Source: an uncultured Eubacteriales bacterium (GTDB lineage Bacteria > Bacillota > Clostridia > Christensenellales > Aristaeellaceae). Taken from it: a stretch of 53,525 nucleotides of DNA. A model generated the notes under the pieces. That model was given only the letters and a program-made list of their open reading frames with translations, was not told the DNA's origin and made no database searches. A program made the position numbers and the translations under genes. The DNA is taken from positions 1-53,525 of the forward strand of contig CADASK010000023.1 of assembly GCA_902790495.1 (NCBI GenBank), in the 5' to 3' direction. Shown here piece after piece: positions 33,515 through 42,992 of this stretch (its first letter is position 1; every line of letters begins with the position of its first letter).

Positions 33515-35371
33515 ATGCGTTTGGAGGACGTCCACAGCCCGGAGGATATCAAGGATCTCTCCTGGGAGGAGCTGACCGATCTCGCCGGGCAGATCCGCTC
33601 GGAGATCGTCTCTACCGTCTCGCACAGAGGCGGTCATTTGGCGTCCAACCTTGGCGTGGTGGAGCTGACCCTGGCCCTGCACCGCGTGTTCGATATGCCG
33701 GAGGACAAGATCGTCTTCGACGTGGGGCACCAGAGCTATGTGCACAAGCTGCTGACCGGGCGCTACTGGCGCTTCCGCACGCTGCGCTCCTTCGGCGGGC
33801 TGGCGGGCTTCCCCAAGAAGAGCGAGAGCCCCTACGACGTGTTCGAGACGGGGCACTCCTCCACGGCCATCTCGGCGGCCCTGGGCCTGGCCCGGGCCCG
33901 CGACCTGCAGGGCAAGACCCATCAGGTGGTGGCCCTGGTGGGGGACGGCGCGCTGACCGGCGGTATGTGCTATGAGGCCCTCAACGACGCGGGCAACGCC
34001 GAGACGCGGATGATCGTGATCCTCAACGACAACGAGATGTCCATCTCGCCGAACGTGGGCGGCCTGTCCCGCCACCTGACCGACCTGCGGGTGAGCAAGG
34101 GCTGGTGGAGCACCAAGCGCCGCGTCCGCCGCCTGGAGAAGGTGCCGGTCATCGGCAAGCCGCTGTACCGCTTCATCCACCTCTCCAAGAGCTTTGTCAA
34201 GAGCTGGTTTGTGGACGAGGGCTTCTTCTCGGCGCTGGGCTTCCACTACTACGGGCCCATCGACGGCCACGACCTGAAGAGCATGGAGCACACCTTCCGC
34301 CTGGCGCGGGAGAGCGAGGGCCCGGTGGTCATCCACGTGCTGACCCACAAGGGCTACGGCTACGAGAAGGCGGAGGAGCACCCCGAGCAGTTCCACGGCA
34401 CGCCGCCGTTCTATGTGGAGACGGGCGACGCCCGCAAGGCGAAGAAGCTGCCCGGCTACGGCGAGGTGATGGGCGAGGAGCTGGCGGAGCTGGCCCAGAA
34501 GGATCCCCGCGTGGTGGCGGTCTCCGCCGCTATGATCGGCGGCACGGGGCTGACCGCCTTCCAGAAGCGCTTCCCGGAGCGGATGTTCGACGTGGGCATC
34601 GCCGAGGGCCACGCGGTGACCATGGCGGCGGGCCTGGCCACGGGCGGCATGCGGCCCTACTTCGCGGTGTACGCCACCTTCTTCCAGCGCAGCTACGACC
34701 AGATGATCCATGACGTGGCCATGCAGGGCCTGCCGGTGGTGTTCCTGCTGGACCGGGCAGGCCTGGTGGGCGAGGACGGCGCGACGCACCACGGTGTGTT
34801 TGATCTGGCGGCCATGCTGCCGGTGCCCGGCATGACGATCCTCGCGCCCCGGGATCTGCAGGAGCTGCGGCTGATGATGCGCTGGACGATCGACGCGCCG
34901 GGGCCGGTGGCCATCCGCTACGGCCGGCACCCGGAGGACATGGAGGCCGACTACCCCTGCAAGCGCTTCAGCGTCGGGAAGTGGGAGCCTCTGGAGCGGG
35001 GCAAGGACTGCGCACTCTTCTGCGTCGGGTCGATGAACCCGATCGGGGCCGAGATGCACCGCCTGCTGCGCGCCAAGGGCATCGAGGCGGCGGTGATCAA
35101 CTGCTCCACTGTGAAGCCCCTGGACCTGGAGCTGCTGCACTGCATGACCGATCGCCCCTGGTTCACCCTGGAGGAGCACCTGCTCTCCGGCGGCTTCGGG
35201 GACACGGTGACGGCTGCCTGCCGCGAGCAGGGCTGGCCCGCGCCCGCCGCCTGCTTCGGCATCCCGGAGACCTTCGTGCAGCACGGCTCCCGCCGCCAGC
35301 TGCTGAAGTACCTGGGCCTGGACGCCGAGCAGCTGACCGAGCGCGTCGCGGCGATCCTGAAAGATAGGTAA
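33515..35371 (+). CDS. dxs: 1-deoxy-D-xylulose-5-phosphate synthase
   Basis: A 618-residue thiamine-diphosphate enzyme, the first step of the non-mevalonate isoprenoid pathway (pyruvate + glyceraldehyde 3-phosphate). Features include SHRGGHLASNLGVVELT (~residue 36), FDVGHQSYVHKLLTG, GHSSTAISAALGLA, the TPP motif VGDGALTGGMCYEALNDAG (~residue 147), NDNEMSISPNVG, and in the second half IAEGHAVTMAAGLA (catalytic Glu) and DRAGLVGEDGATHHGVFD. AAGGAG lies before ATG 33515. It heads the dxs-tlyA-nadK-argR-recN run, a gene order well known in Firmicutes. Confidence 0.97.
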   Translation: MRLEDVHSPEDIKDLSWEELTDLAGQIRSEIVSTVSHRGGHLASNLGVVELTLALHRVFDMPEDKIVFDVGHQSYVHKLLTGRYWRFRTLRSFGGLAGFPKKSESPYDVFETGHSSTAISAALGLARARDLQGKTHQVVALVGDGALTGGMCYEALNDAGNAETRMIVILNDNEMSISPNVGGLSRHLTDLRVSKGWWSTKRRVRRLEKVPVIGKPLYRFIHLSKSFVKSWFVDEGFFSALGFHYYGPIDGHDLKSMEHTFRLARESEGPVVIHVLTHKGYGYEKAEEHPEQFHGTPPFYVETGDARKAKKLPGYGEVMGEELAELAQKDPRVVAVSAAMIGGTGLTAFQKRFPERMFDVGIAEGHAVTMAAGLATGGMRPYFAVYATFFQRSYDQMIHDVAMQGLPVVFLLDRAGLVGEDGATHHGVFDLAAMLPVPGMTILAPRDLQELRLMMRWTIDAPGPVAIRYGRHPEDMEADYPCKRFSVGKWEPLERGKDCALFCVGSMNPIGAEMHRLLRAKGIEAAVINCSTVKPLDLELLHCMTDRPWFTLEEHLLSGGFGDTVTAACREQGWPAPAACFGIPETFVQHGSRRQLLKYLGLDAEQLTERVAAILKDR

Positions 35372-35383
35372 ATAAGTGAAGGG

Positions 35384-35551
35384 TGCAGGTGGCTGACAAA
35401 GCCCTTTGGCCGCCGCAGCAAGCCCTCTCAGTCGGCTTCGCCGACAGCTCTCCCAGAGGGAGAGCCAAGCTATCAGGCGTAGGGGCAATCGCGAGGTCAA
35501 CCCCTCAGTCAGCGGCAAGCCGCTGACAGCTCCCCTCATAGGGGAGCCAAG
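35384..35551 (+). repeat. Two module-1 copies plus a truncated module-2 remnant between dxs and tlyA
   Basis: 35384-35420 is a remnant of module 2 (CAAAGCCCTTTGGCCGCCGCA). 35421-35469 is a standard module 1 (hairpins GTCGGC-ttc-GCCGAC and GCTCTCCC-aga-GGGAGAGC). 35501-35551 is a diverged module 1 with hairpins GTCAGCGGC-aa-GCCGCTGAC and GCTCCCCT-cat-AGGGGAGC. The different but fully paired stems show the structure is kept. Confidence 0.85.
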
Positions 35552-35565
35552 CAGAAAGAGTCGCG

Positions 35566-35626
35566 AGCGAAGGTTTCCAAAGGGCGATCGCAAAGCCCTT
35601 TGGTCGCCGCCGCAGGCGGCGAAACG
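35566..35626 (+). repeat. Dispersed palindromic element, module 2 (before tlyA)
   Basis: Stem CCAAAGGGC / GCCCTTTGG around loop GATCGCAAA, then hairpin TCGCCGCC-gca-GGCGGCGA. It ends 23 bp before the tlyA start. Confidence 0.9.
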
Positions 35627-35649
35627 CAACCAACCAGATGGGGATATCT

Positions 35650-36471
35650 ATGAGCGATAAAAAACGCGCGGACGTCGCGATGGTCGAACAGGGCCTCGCG
35701 GCGAGCCGCGAAAAGGCCCAGGCCTCCATCATGGCCGGCCTGGTCTACATCGGCGAGCGCCGGGTCAATAAGGCCTCCGAGCCCGTGGCCGAGGGCGAAC
35801 AGCTCACCCTCCGCGGGTCGGCGCATCCCTTCGTGGGCCGCGGCGGCCTCAAGCTGCAGAAGGCCATCACCGCCTTCCACGCGGATCTCACGGACAAGGT
35901 GTGCATGGACATCGGCTGCGCCACGGGCGGCTTCACGGATGTGTGCCTCAAGGCTGGTGCGTCCCACGTCTACGCCATCGACGTGGGCTACGGCCAGTTC
36001 GACTGGGGACTGCGCAACGATCCCCGGGTCACGCTGATGGAGCGCACCAACGCGCGCACCCTCACGCCGGACATGTTCCCGCTGCACCCCACCGTGACGG
36101 TGATGGACGTGAGCTTCATCTCCATCCGGCTGATCCTGCCGGTGGCCGCCGCCATCATGGGGGAGGAGGGCGCGTTCTACACGCTGATTAAGCCCCAGTT
36201 CGAGGCCGGCCGCGACCGCGTGGGCAAGAACGGCGTGATCCGGGACAGCCGCGTGCACGCGGACGTGCTGCGGGAGATCGTGGATTTCGCCCCGAGCATG
36301 GGCTGGCACGTGGAGGCGCTGGACTTTTCGCCCATCACCGGCCCCAAGGGGAACATCGAGTTCCTGGCGCACATCGTGCCCGGCGCGGCGGAGCCCGGCC
36401 GGGAGATCACGGACGAGGCCATCCGCGCCCTGGTGGAGCGCGCCCACAGCGAGGCTGTGAAGCATCCGTAA
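35650..36471 (+). CDS. tlyA: TlyA-family rRNA 2'-O-methyltransferase / putative hemolysin
   Basis: A 273-residue protein. An S4 RNA-binding domain spans ~residues 5-65 (VEQGLAASREKAQASIMAG). An FtsJ-type SAM methyltransferase domain follows (DIGCATGGFTDVCLKAGA at ~residue 88; VMDVSFISIRLILP; LIKPQFEAGRD). TlyA enzymes methylate cytidines in 16S and 23S rRNA. ATG 35650 is preferred to 35638 because the short GGGG at 35640 lies 6 bp upstream and the protein then begins like its family. The gene is in the conserved dxs-tlyA-nadK-argR-recN order. Confidence 0.92.
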   Translation: MSDKKRADVAMVEQGLAASREKAQASIMAGLVYIGERRVNKASEPVAEGEQLTLRGSAHPFVGRGGLKLQKAITAFHADLTDKVCMDIGCATGGFTDVCLKAGASHVYAIDVGYGQFDWGLRNDPRVTLMERTNARTLTPDMFPLHPTVTVMDVSFISIRLILPVAAAIMGEEGAFYTLIKPQFEAGRDRVGKNGVIRDSRVHADVLREIVDFAPSMGWHVEALDFSPITGPKGNIEFLAHIVPGAAEPGREITDEAIRALVERAHSEAVKHP

Positions 36472-36553
36472 AGGATGACTGTTTTGAGCTGAGGCTGATA
36501 GCGGAGGTTCCGCGCCCGCAACTGTTTGTTTGTGTCATGGAGGAGGATGTCAG

Positions 36554-37402
36554 ATGCCCGATTTCACCGCTATCGGTCTCATCGCGCCGCCGATGCGCTC
36601 CGACGCCCTGCTCTGCGCCTCCGAGGCCGCGGACTGGCTGGCTGCGCGTAGGCTGATCGTTCTGTGCGAGGACGACGTGGAGGAGCTGCTGCCGGCCTGC
36701 ATTCCCTTCAGCCGGGCCGACGTGATCCCCCAGGCCATCATCTGCATGGGCGGCGACGGCACGATTCTGCGCGCCGCTCAGTACGCCGTGCGGTGGAACA
36801 CGCCGCTGCTGGGCATCAACATGGGACAGCTGGGCTTCCTGGCCGAGGTGGACAGGGAGCGCATGCAGGACGCCCTGGCGGCCCTGCTGGAAGGCCGTTA
36901 TGAGGAGGAGTCCCGCGCCATGCTGGAGGTGACCACCGAGGACGGCAGGCGCTTCCTGGCCCTCAACGACGCCGTGGTCACCCGCGGCGGCTACGCCCGG
37001 CTGGTGACGGTGCGGGCGCTGGTGGACGGCAGCCTCGCCGGGGATTACCGCGCGGACGGCCTGATCGTCGCGACGCCCACCGGCTCCACGGGCTACTCGC
37101 TGGCGGCGGGCGGGCCGATCATCTCGCCGGACGTGGACTGCATGATCATCACGCCCATCTGCGCCCACAGCCTGCAGCACCGCCCCGAGGTGGTGCCCGG
37201 CGGCGCGGAGATCACCCTGCGGCTGGACAAGCACGACGTGATGGAGGGCGCGCTGCAGATCGACGGCCGCACCTGCGCCCAGCTCCACGCGGGCGACACG
37301 GTGAAGGTGAGGCGCGCGAAGGAGAAGGTGCGTCTGATCCGCATGAGGAGCATGGGGTTCTTTGAGATCGCCACAAGGAAGCTCTCGGATTGGGCGAGGT
37401 AA
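36554..37402 (+). CDS. nadK: NAD kinase
   Basis: A 282-residue NAD(+) kinase that makes NADP. The nucleotide loop CMGGDGTILRAAQYA (~residues 71-85), NMGQLGFLAEVD, NDAVVTRGG (~residue 138) and the substrate loop GLIVATPTGSTGYSLAAGGP (~residues 171-190) are intact. AGGAGG lies 7 bp before ATG 36554. It is followed by argR after a repeat-filled gap of ~200 bp. Confidence 0.95.
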   Translation: MPDFTAIGLIAPPMRSDALLCASEAADWLAARRLIVLCEDDVEELLPACIPFSRADVIPQAIICMGGDGTILRAAQYAVRWNTPLLGINMGQLGFLAEVDRERMQDALAALLEGRYEEESRAMLEVTTEDGRRFLALNDAVVTRGGYARLVTVRALVDGSLAGDYRADGLIVATPTGSTGYSLAAGGPIISPDVDCMIITPICAHSLQHRPEVVPGGAEITLRLDKHDVMEGALQIDGRTCAQLHAGDTVKVRRAKEKVRLIRMRSMGFFEIATRKLSDWAR

Positions 37403-37423
37403 GGATTGAATAACCGCTGTCAT

Positions 37424-37551
37424 GCCCTCTCAGTCTCACTTTGTTCGACAGCTCTCCCAGAGGGAGAGCCAAGATAACGGTACGGCTGCGCGAAGGGGTG
37501 GAGGGGGCGATCGCAAAGCCCCCTCCCCGCGCCCGCAGGCGCGGAATCCTG
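37424..37551 (+). repeat. Dispersed palindromic element, composite copy (nadK-argR gap)
   Basis: Module 1 spans 37424-37473, with second hairpin GCTCTCCC-aga-GGGAGAGC. Module 2 (37489-37551) has stem GGAGGGGGC / GCCCCCTCC around GATCGCAAA, then CGCGCC-cgca-GGCGCG. It ends 47 bp before argR. Confidence 0.9.
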
Positions 37552-37598
37552 CCAAACAGCATTGAACAATGTCATTGATATTCCCGGAGGACCCACTT

Positions 37599-38057
37599 AT
37601 GATGAAGGCCGCACGGCAGGCTGCTCTGCTGGATGTGATCGAGCAGCAGGAAATCCAAACCCAGGAGGAGCTGGCCTCCGCCCTGGCGCGCCACGGCATC
37701 ACCGTGACCCAGGCGACCATCTCCCGCGACATCAAGGAGCTGGGACTGATCAAGATCGTCGGGGACAACGGCGCCTACCGCTACGCCTCGCCGAACCGCT
37801 CGGGCTCCGACGACAGCCACACCCAGCGTCTCACGCGGATGCTGGCGGACTCGATGCTCTCGGCCACGGCCGCCAGCAACCTGGTGGTCATCAAGACGCT
37901 CTCCGCCTCCGCCAACGCGGCGGGCGAGGCGATCGACACCATGCACTGGCCTGAGGTGGTCGGCACCCTGGCGGGCGACAACACCCTGCTGGTGGTGGCA
38001 CGCACCCCCGAGGAGGCGGAGCGGCTGACGGACAGGCTGATGGCGATGATTCGGTGA
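37599..38057 (+). CDS. argR: Arginine repressor
   Basis: A 152-residue ArgR/AhrC regulator. The N-terminal winged helix has QEELASALARHGITVTQATI and SRDIKELGLIKI (~residues 16-55). The C-terminal arginine-binding/oligomerisation domain has ASNLVVIKTLSASANAAGEA and LAGDNTLLVVART (~residues 96-140), including the GDNT segment that contacts arginine. CGGAGG lies 8 bp before ATG 37599 (a second ATG follows directly). It is 10 bp before recN, the usual Firmicute pairing. Arginine genes are not in the window. Confidence 0.95.
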   Translation: MMKAARQAALLDVIEQQEIQTQEELASALARHGITVTQATISRDIKELGLIKIVGDNGAYRYASPNRSGSDDSHTQRLTRMLADSMLSATAASNLVVIKTLSASANAAGEAIDTMHWPEVVGTLAGDNTLLVVARTPEEAERLTDRLMAMIR

Positions 38058-38067
38058 GGCGAAGGCT

Positions 38068-39783
38068 ATGATTGTATCCCTGCAGATCAAGAACATCGCC
38101 CTGGCGGAGCAGGTGGCCATCGACTTTGGCGAGGGGCTGCACGTGCTCACCGGCGAGACCGGCGCGGGCAAATCCATTGTGGTGGACGCGGTGAACCTGG
38201 CCCTGGGCGGTCGGGCGGACCGCGATCTCATCCGCACGGGCACGGAGAAGGCCTCGGTGGAGGCTGTGTTCCGCGCGGACGGAAACGAGGCGGTGGACGC
38301 CTGGCTGCGCGGGCACGAGATCGAGGCCGAGGCGGGCGAGGTGATCCTCCAGCGGGAGATCGGCGTGAACGGCCGCAACGTCTGCCGGGTCTGCGGCGCG
38401 GTGGTGCCCGTCAGCGCCCTGAAGGAGCTGTCCGCCCTGCTGATGGACGTGCACGGCCAGCACGAGCACCAGTTCCTGATGGACCCCGCGTACCACCTGC
38501 GCTTCCTGGACGACGCCGGGGACGACGCGCACCAGGCCCTGCGCGCGGAGGTCGCGAAGGCCTCCGAGGACTTTTTGGCCTGCCACAGGCGCTATGCGCG
38601 GCTGGTGCGGGAGAACGAGCAGAAGGCCTTCCGCATGGAGCAGCTCACGGCCAGCCTGGACGAGCTGCGCAAGGCGGATCTCAAGCCGGACGAGGAGGAA
38701 GCTCTGACCCGGGAGCGGGAGCAGGGCAGGCACTTCGGCAAAATCATCGGCGCGCTGCAGGCGGCCTACGGCATGCTCAGCGGCGGCGAGAGCGACCCGC
38801 TCTCCGCGGTGAAGTCCGCCCTGCACGCCCTGCAGGAGATCGAGGGCCTGGGCGACGACTACAAGGCGCTCTCAACACGCGCGGCCAGCGCCTACTATGA
38901 GCTGGAGGAGGTCTCCTACGACCTCGCGAACCTGATCGAAAAGAGCGAGTTCAACCCGGCGCGGGCCGAGTGGGTGGAGACACGGCTCGACCTGATCCGC
39001 CGCCTGGAGCGCAAATACGGCGCGACGGTGGAGGAGGTGCTGGCCGAGAAGGAGCGCCTGGAGGAGGAGTTTGACCGCCTCAGCGGCATGGACCGCGACC
39101 TGGCCAGCCTCGCCAAGGAGGACAAGGCCCTGCTCGCCCACTATCGCCAGGAGGCCCGGCGTCTGACCGAAAGCCGCACGGCCCTGGCCCACGACTTCGA
39201 GCGGCGCATGGGGGAGCAGCTGCGGGACCTCGGCATGGAGAAGACCGTGTTCCAGGTGGCCTTCGCGGAGCATCCGGGCGGCAAGCTGCCCATGCCCCGG
39301 GCCGAGGGCGACGACGAGGTGGAGTTCATGATCTCCCCGAACCCCGGCGAGCCGCTGAAGCCCCTGGCGAAGATCGCCTCGGGCGGCGAGCTGTCCCGCC
39401 TGATGCTGGCGCTCAAGTCCCTGGAGGCGGAGCGCGGCGGCGTGGGGTGCATGGTGTTCGACGAGATCGACACGGGCATCTCCGGCCGCATGGCCCAGGT
39501 GGTGGGCGAGAAGATGGCCGCCATCAGCCGCCGCCGTCAGGTCATCTGCGTGACGCATCTGCCGCAGATCGCGGCCCTGGCGGATCACGAGTACCTGGTG
39601 CGCAAGGAGGTCGACGGCGACCGCACCTTCACGAGGGTGCGCGAGGTGACCGGCGAAGAGCGCGTGGAGGAGGTCGCCCGCATGCTCGGCGGCGCCGACG
39701 GCAGCTCCGGCAGCGCCAAGGCCCACGCCGCCCAGATGCTGGAAAGCGCGGAAGCCTATAGGAAGGCGCAGAAGCGAAAGTAA
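38068..39783 (+). CDS. recN: DNA repair protein RecN
   Basis: A 571-residue SMC-like ATPase that acts early in double-strand-break repair. Walker A is TGETGAGKSIVVDAVNLALG (~residues 29-48). A coiled-coil middle (~residues 150-370) is rich in Glu/Arg/Leu heptads. The signature KIASGGELSRLMLALK (~residue 433) and Walker B VFDEIDTGISG (~residue 465) follow. ATG 38068 is 10 bp after the argR stop. Confidence 0.96.
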   Translation: MIVSLQIKNIALAEQVAIDFGEGLHVLTGETGAGKSIVVDAVNLALGGRADRDLIRTGTEKASVEAVFRADGNEAVDAWLRGHEIEAEAGEVILQREIGVNGRNVCRVCGAVVPVSALKELSALLMDVHGQHEHQFLMDPAYHLRFLDDAGDDAHQALRAEVAKASEDFLACHRRYARLVRENEQKAFRMEQLTASLDELRKADLKPDEEEALTREREQGRHFGKIIGALQAAYGMLSGGESDPLSAVKSALHALQEIEGLGDDYKALSTRAASAYYELEEVSYDLANLIEKSEFNPARAEWVETRLDLIRRLERKYGATVEEVLAEKERLEEEFDRLSGMDRDLASLAKEDKALLAHYRQEARRLTESRTALAHDFERRMGEQLRDLGMEKTVFQVAFAEHPGGKLPMPRAEGDDEVEFMISPNPGEPLKPLAKIASGGELSRLMLALKSLEAERGGVGCMVFDEIDTGISGRMAQVVGEKMAAISRRRQVICVTHLPQIAALADHEYLVRKEVDGDRTFTRVREVTGEERVEEVARMLGGADGSSGSAKAHAAQMLESAEAYRKAQKRK

Positions 39784-39808
39784 AAAACAACCCAGCAACC
39801 GCGGGCGC

Positions 39809-39932
39809 AGCCCTCTCAGTCGGCTTCGCCGACAGCTCTCCCAGAGGGAGAGCCAGGATAAGAGGATGGCATGCGAAGGGTTGCAAGGGGCGATCGCAAA
39901 GCCCCTTGCCCGCGCCCGCAGGCGCGGAACCC
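39809..39932 (+). repeat. Dispersed palindromic element, composite copy (recN-psuK gap)
   Basis: Module 1 (39809-39857) has GTCGGC-ttc-GCCGAC and GCTCTCCC-aga-GGGAGAGC. Module 2 (39873-39932) has stem GCAAGGGGC / GCCCCTTGC around GATCGCAAA, then CGCGCC-cgca-GGCGCG. It ends 34 bp before psuK. Confidence 0.9.
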
Positions 39933-39966
39933 CTGCTGCCCCAAATAGCGGATGAGGTATGAGAAC

Positions 39967-40926
39967 GTGGACAGTACACCTACGATAACCGTCATCGGTG
40001 GCATCAACCTCGACATCAGCGGCACCGCTGACTCCAAAATCCTCCTTGGGGACTCCAACCCGGGCGAGGTGCGCACCACCCTCGGCGGTGTGGGCCGCAA
40101 CATCGCGGAGTGCCTGACCCGCCTCGGCGCGCGGGTGACCCTGCTCACCTGCCTGGGGGACGACAGCCACACCCCCTTCATCCGCCGGCACTGTGCGGAG
40201 GCCGGCATCGACCTGGCGGACTCGCCCGTGATTCCCGGCTCACGCACGAACACCTACCTGTGCATCAACGACGTGGACGGGGACGTGTTCGCCGCGGTGG
40301 CGGACATGGAGCTGTGCGACCGCATCACCCCGGCCTTCGCGGCGGAGCGCCTGGAGCGCCTCAACGCCTCCGACCTGGTGGTGGCGGACGCCAACCTGCC
40401 CGCGGACACCCTGACCTGGCTGGGGGAGTACGTGCGCGCGCCCATCGCTGCCGATCCCGTGTCGGTCAAGAAGGCCGAGCGGCTGCGGGGCTGCCTGCCC
40501 CACCTGGCCATGCTCAAGCCGAACCGGCCTGAGGCGGAGCTGCTCTCCGGCAGACCGATCCGCGGCGTGGACGGGCTGGAGCGCGCGGCGGAGGCCCTGC
40601 GCGGCGAGGGCGTGGGGCGCGTGTTCATCTCGCTGGGGGCCGGCGGCGTGTTCTTCGACGACGGGGAGAGGCACGGCATTCAGCCCTGCCTGCCCGGCGC
40701 GGTGAGGAACACCAACGGCTGCGGCGACGCCTTCCTGGCGGGGTCCTGCATCGCGGCCCTGCGCGGCCTGCCGGTGGAGGAGCAGGCGCTCTGGGGACAG
40801 GCGGCCTCCTCCATCAACGCCGAGTCGGAGCGGGGCGTCAGCCCGGAGCTGTCCCTGCCCGCGGTGCAAAAGAGAATCGACATTTCGCGCTCCGCCCAAG
40901 GAGCGCCGGATCAGAAAGGATTGTGA
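39967..40926 (+). CDS. psuK: Pseudouridine kinase (PfkB family)
   Basis: A 319-residue ribokinase-fold kinase. VIGGINLDISG opens the fold, LGGVGRNIAECLTRLGARV (~residues 37-55) is the substrate loop, and NTNGCGDAFLAGS (~residue 250) carries the catalytic Asp. The usual GAGD is GCGD here. The role as pseudouridine kinase comes mainly from the next gene, psuG, which acts on the product. GTG 39967 is chosen because GAGGT lies 7 bp upstream; ATG 39952 has no ribosome-binding site. The pair salvages pseudouridine from RNA turnover. No dedicated transporter is adjacent. Confidence 0.85.
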   Translation: MDSTPTITVIGGINLDISGTADSKILLGDSNPGEVRTTLGGVGRNIAECLTRLGARVTLLTCLGDDSHTPFIRRHCAEAGIDLADSPVIPGSRTNTYLCINDVDGDVFAAVADMELCDRITPAFAAERLERLNASDLVVADANLPADTLTWLGEYVRAPIAADPVSVKKAERLRGCLPHLAMLKPNRPEAELLSGRPIRGVDGLERAAEALRGEGVGRVFISLGAGGVFFDDGERHGIQPCLPGAVRNTNGCGDAFLAGSCIAALRGLPVEEQALWGQAASSINAESERGVSPELSLPAVQKRIDISRSAQGAPDQKGL

Positions 40927-40931
40927 TTGTC

Positions 40932-41858
<927 letters not shown>

Positions 41859-41864
41859 GAATAT

Positions 41865-41919
41865 AAAAAGAGCGGCAGGACTTCTCCGTATCGGACGGAG
41901 AAGTCCTGCTGCTCTTTTT
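41865..41919. terminator. Bidirectional terminator between psuG and trpS
   Basis: A ~24-bp stem from AAAAAGAGC...TTCTCCG to CGGAGAA...GCTCTTTTT closes a 7-nt loop, with one mismatch. The A run and T run make it work in both directions. Confidence 0.95.
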
Positions 41920-41931
41920 GTGTGACGCGCC

Positions 41932-42972
41932 TTATTTCCTTTCCCCGCGGGCAGCGAAGCCAACCTTCTTCTGCACCTTGCGCAGGGTCTTGTTCGCCAG
42001 ATAGGCGGCCTTCTCAGCATTCTCGTCGATGACGCCCTGCAGGTAGCCCTTGTCGGCGATCAGCCGCTTGAACTCCGCGTGCAGCGGGTCGAGGGCCGCG
42101 ATCACGCAGTCGGTGGCCCGCTCCTTCAGCTTGCCGTAGCCCTGGCCCTGCAGCTCGGCGCACACCGCGTTGATCTCGCCGCCGCCCAGGGCGCTGATGA
42201 TGGAGAGCAGGTTGCTGACGCCGGGCTTGTTCTCCGGGTCAAAGCGGATCTCGCCGTCGGAGTCCGTCACCGCGCGCTTGATCTTGCGGCGGATGGCGTC
42301 CGGCTCGTCGAGGATGGCGATGTAGGTCTCCTCGGGGTCGGACTTGGACATCTTCTTCTGGGGCTCCTGCAGGCTCATGATCTTCGCGCCGGTCTTGGGG
42401 ATGTAGCCCTCCGGGATGGTGAACACGTCGCCGTAGACGCCGTTGAAGCGCATGGCGATGTCGCGGCAGATCTCCAGGTGCTGCTTCTGGTCTACGCCCA
42501 CGGGCACCAGGTTGGTCTGGTAGAGCAGGATGTCCGCGGCCATCAGCACGGGGTAGGTGAACAGGCCCGCGTTGATGTTGTCCGCGTGGGCGGCGCTCTT
42601 GGCCTTGAACTGGGTCATGCGGCTCAGCTCGCCCATGTAGGTGAAGCAGTTCAGAATCCAGGCCAGCTCCGCGTGGGCGCTGACGTGGCTCTGGCAGTAG
42701 ATCAGGCTGCGGGCCGGGTCGATGCCGCTGGCGATATAGATGGCGGCCAGCTCCAGGCAGCGGCGGCGCAGCTCGGCGGGGTTCTGGCGCACGGTGATGG
42801 CGTGCTCGTCCACGATGCAGTAGATGCAGTCGTACTGATCCTGCAGGGTGACCCAGTTGCGCAGCGCGCCGATGTAGTTGCCGAGCGTCAGCGTGCCGGA
42901 GGGCTGGATGCCGCTGAAAATGATGGGTTTCTTTTCAGGCTTGACGGCCGCCTGGGTGTTCTCCTGATCCAT
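41932..42972 (-). CDS. trpS: Tryptophanyl-tRNA synthetase
   Basis: A 346-residue class I synthetase. [20 protein letters not shown] (~residues 19-38) holds the HIGH-type motif (here GNYIGA). [19 protein letters not shown] binds tryptophan and KKMSKSDPE (~residue 206) is the KMSKS loop. ATG 42972 has GGAGG 8 bp upstream. It follows murC by 20 bp in the same direction and ends at the terminator shared with psuG. No T-box is seen, since the gap to murC is too short. Confidence 0.96.
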   Translation of the reverse strand: MDQENTQAAVKPEKKPIIFSGIQPSGTLTLGNYIGALRNWVTLQDQYDCIYCIVDEHAITVRQNPAELRRRCLELAAIYIASGIDPARSLIYCQSHVSAHAELAWILNCFTYMGELSRMTQFKAKSAAHADNINAGLFTYPVLMAADILLYQTNLVPVGVDQKQHLEICRDIAMRFNGVYGDVFTIPEGYIPKTGAKIMSLQEPQKKMSKSDPEETYIAILDEPDAIRRKIKRAVTDSDGEIRFDPENKPGVSNLLSIISALGGGEINAVCAELQGQGYGKLKERATDCVIAALDPLHAEFKRLIADKGYLQGVIDENAEKAAYLANKTLRKVQKKVGFAARGERK

Positions 42973-42992
42973 GATGATTCCTCCCTCTATGT

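Noticed and set aside
7191-39932. Palindromic repeats as a CRISPR array
   Set aside because: Copies are far apart, in both orientations, with no regular spacers and no cas genes.
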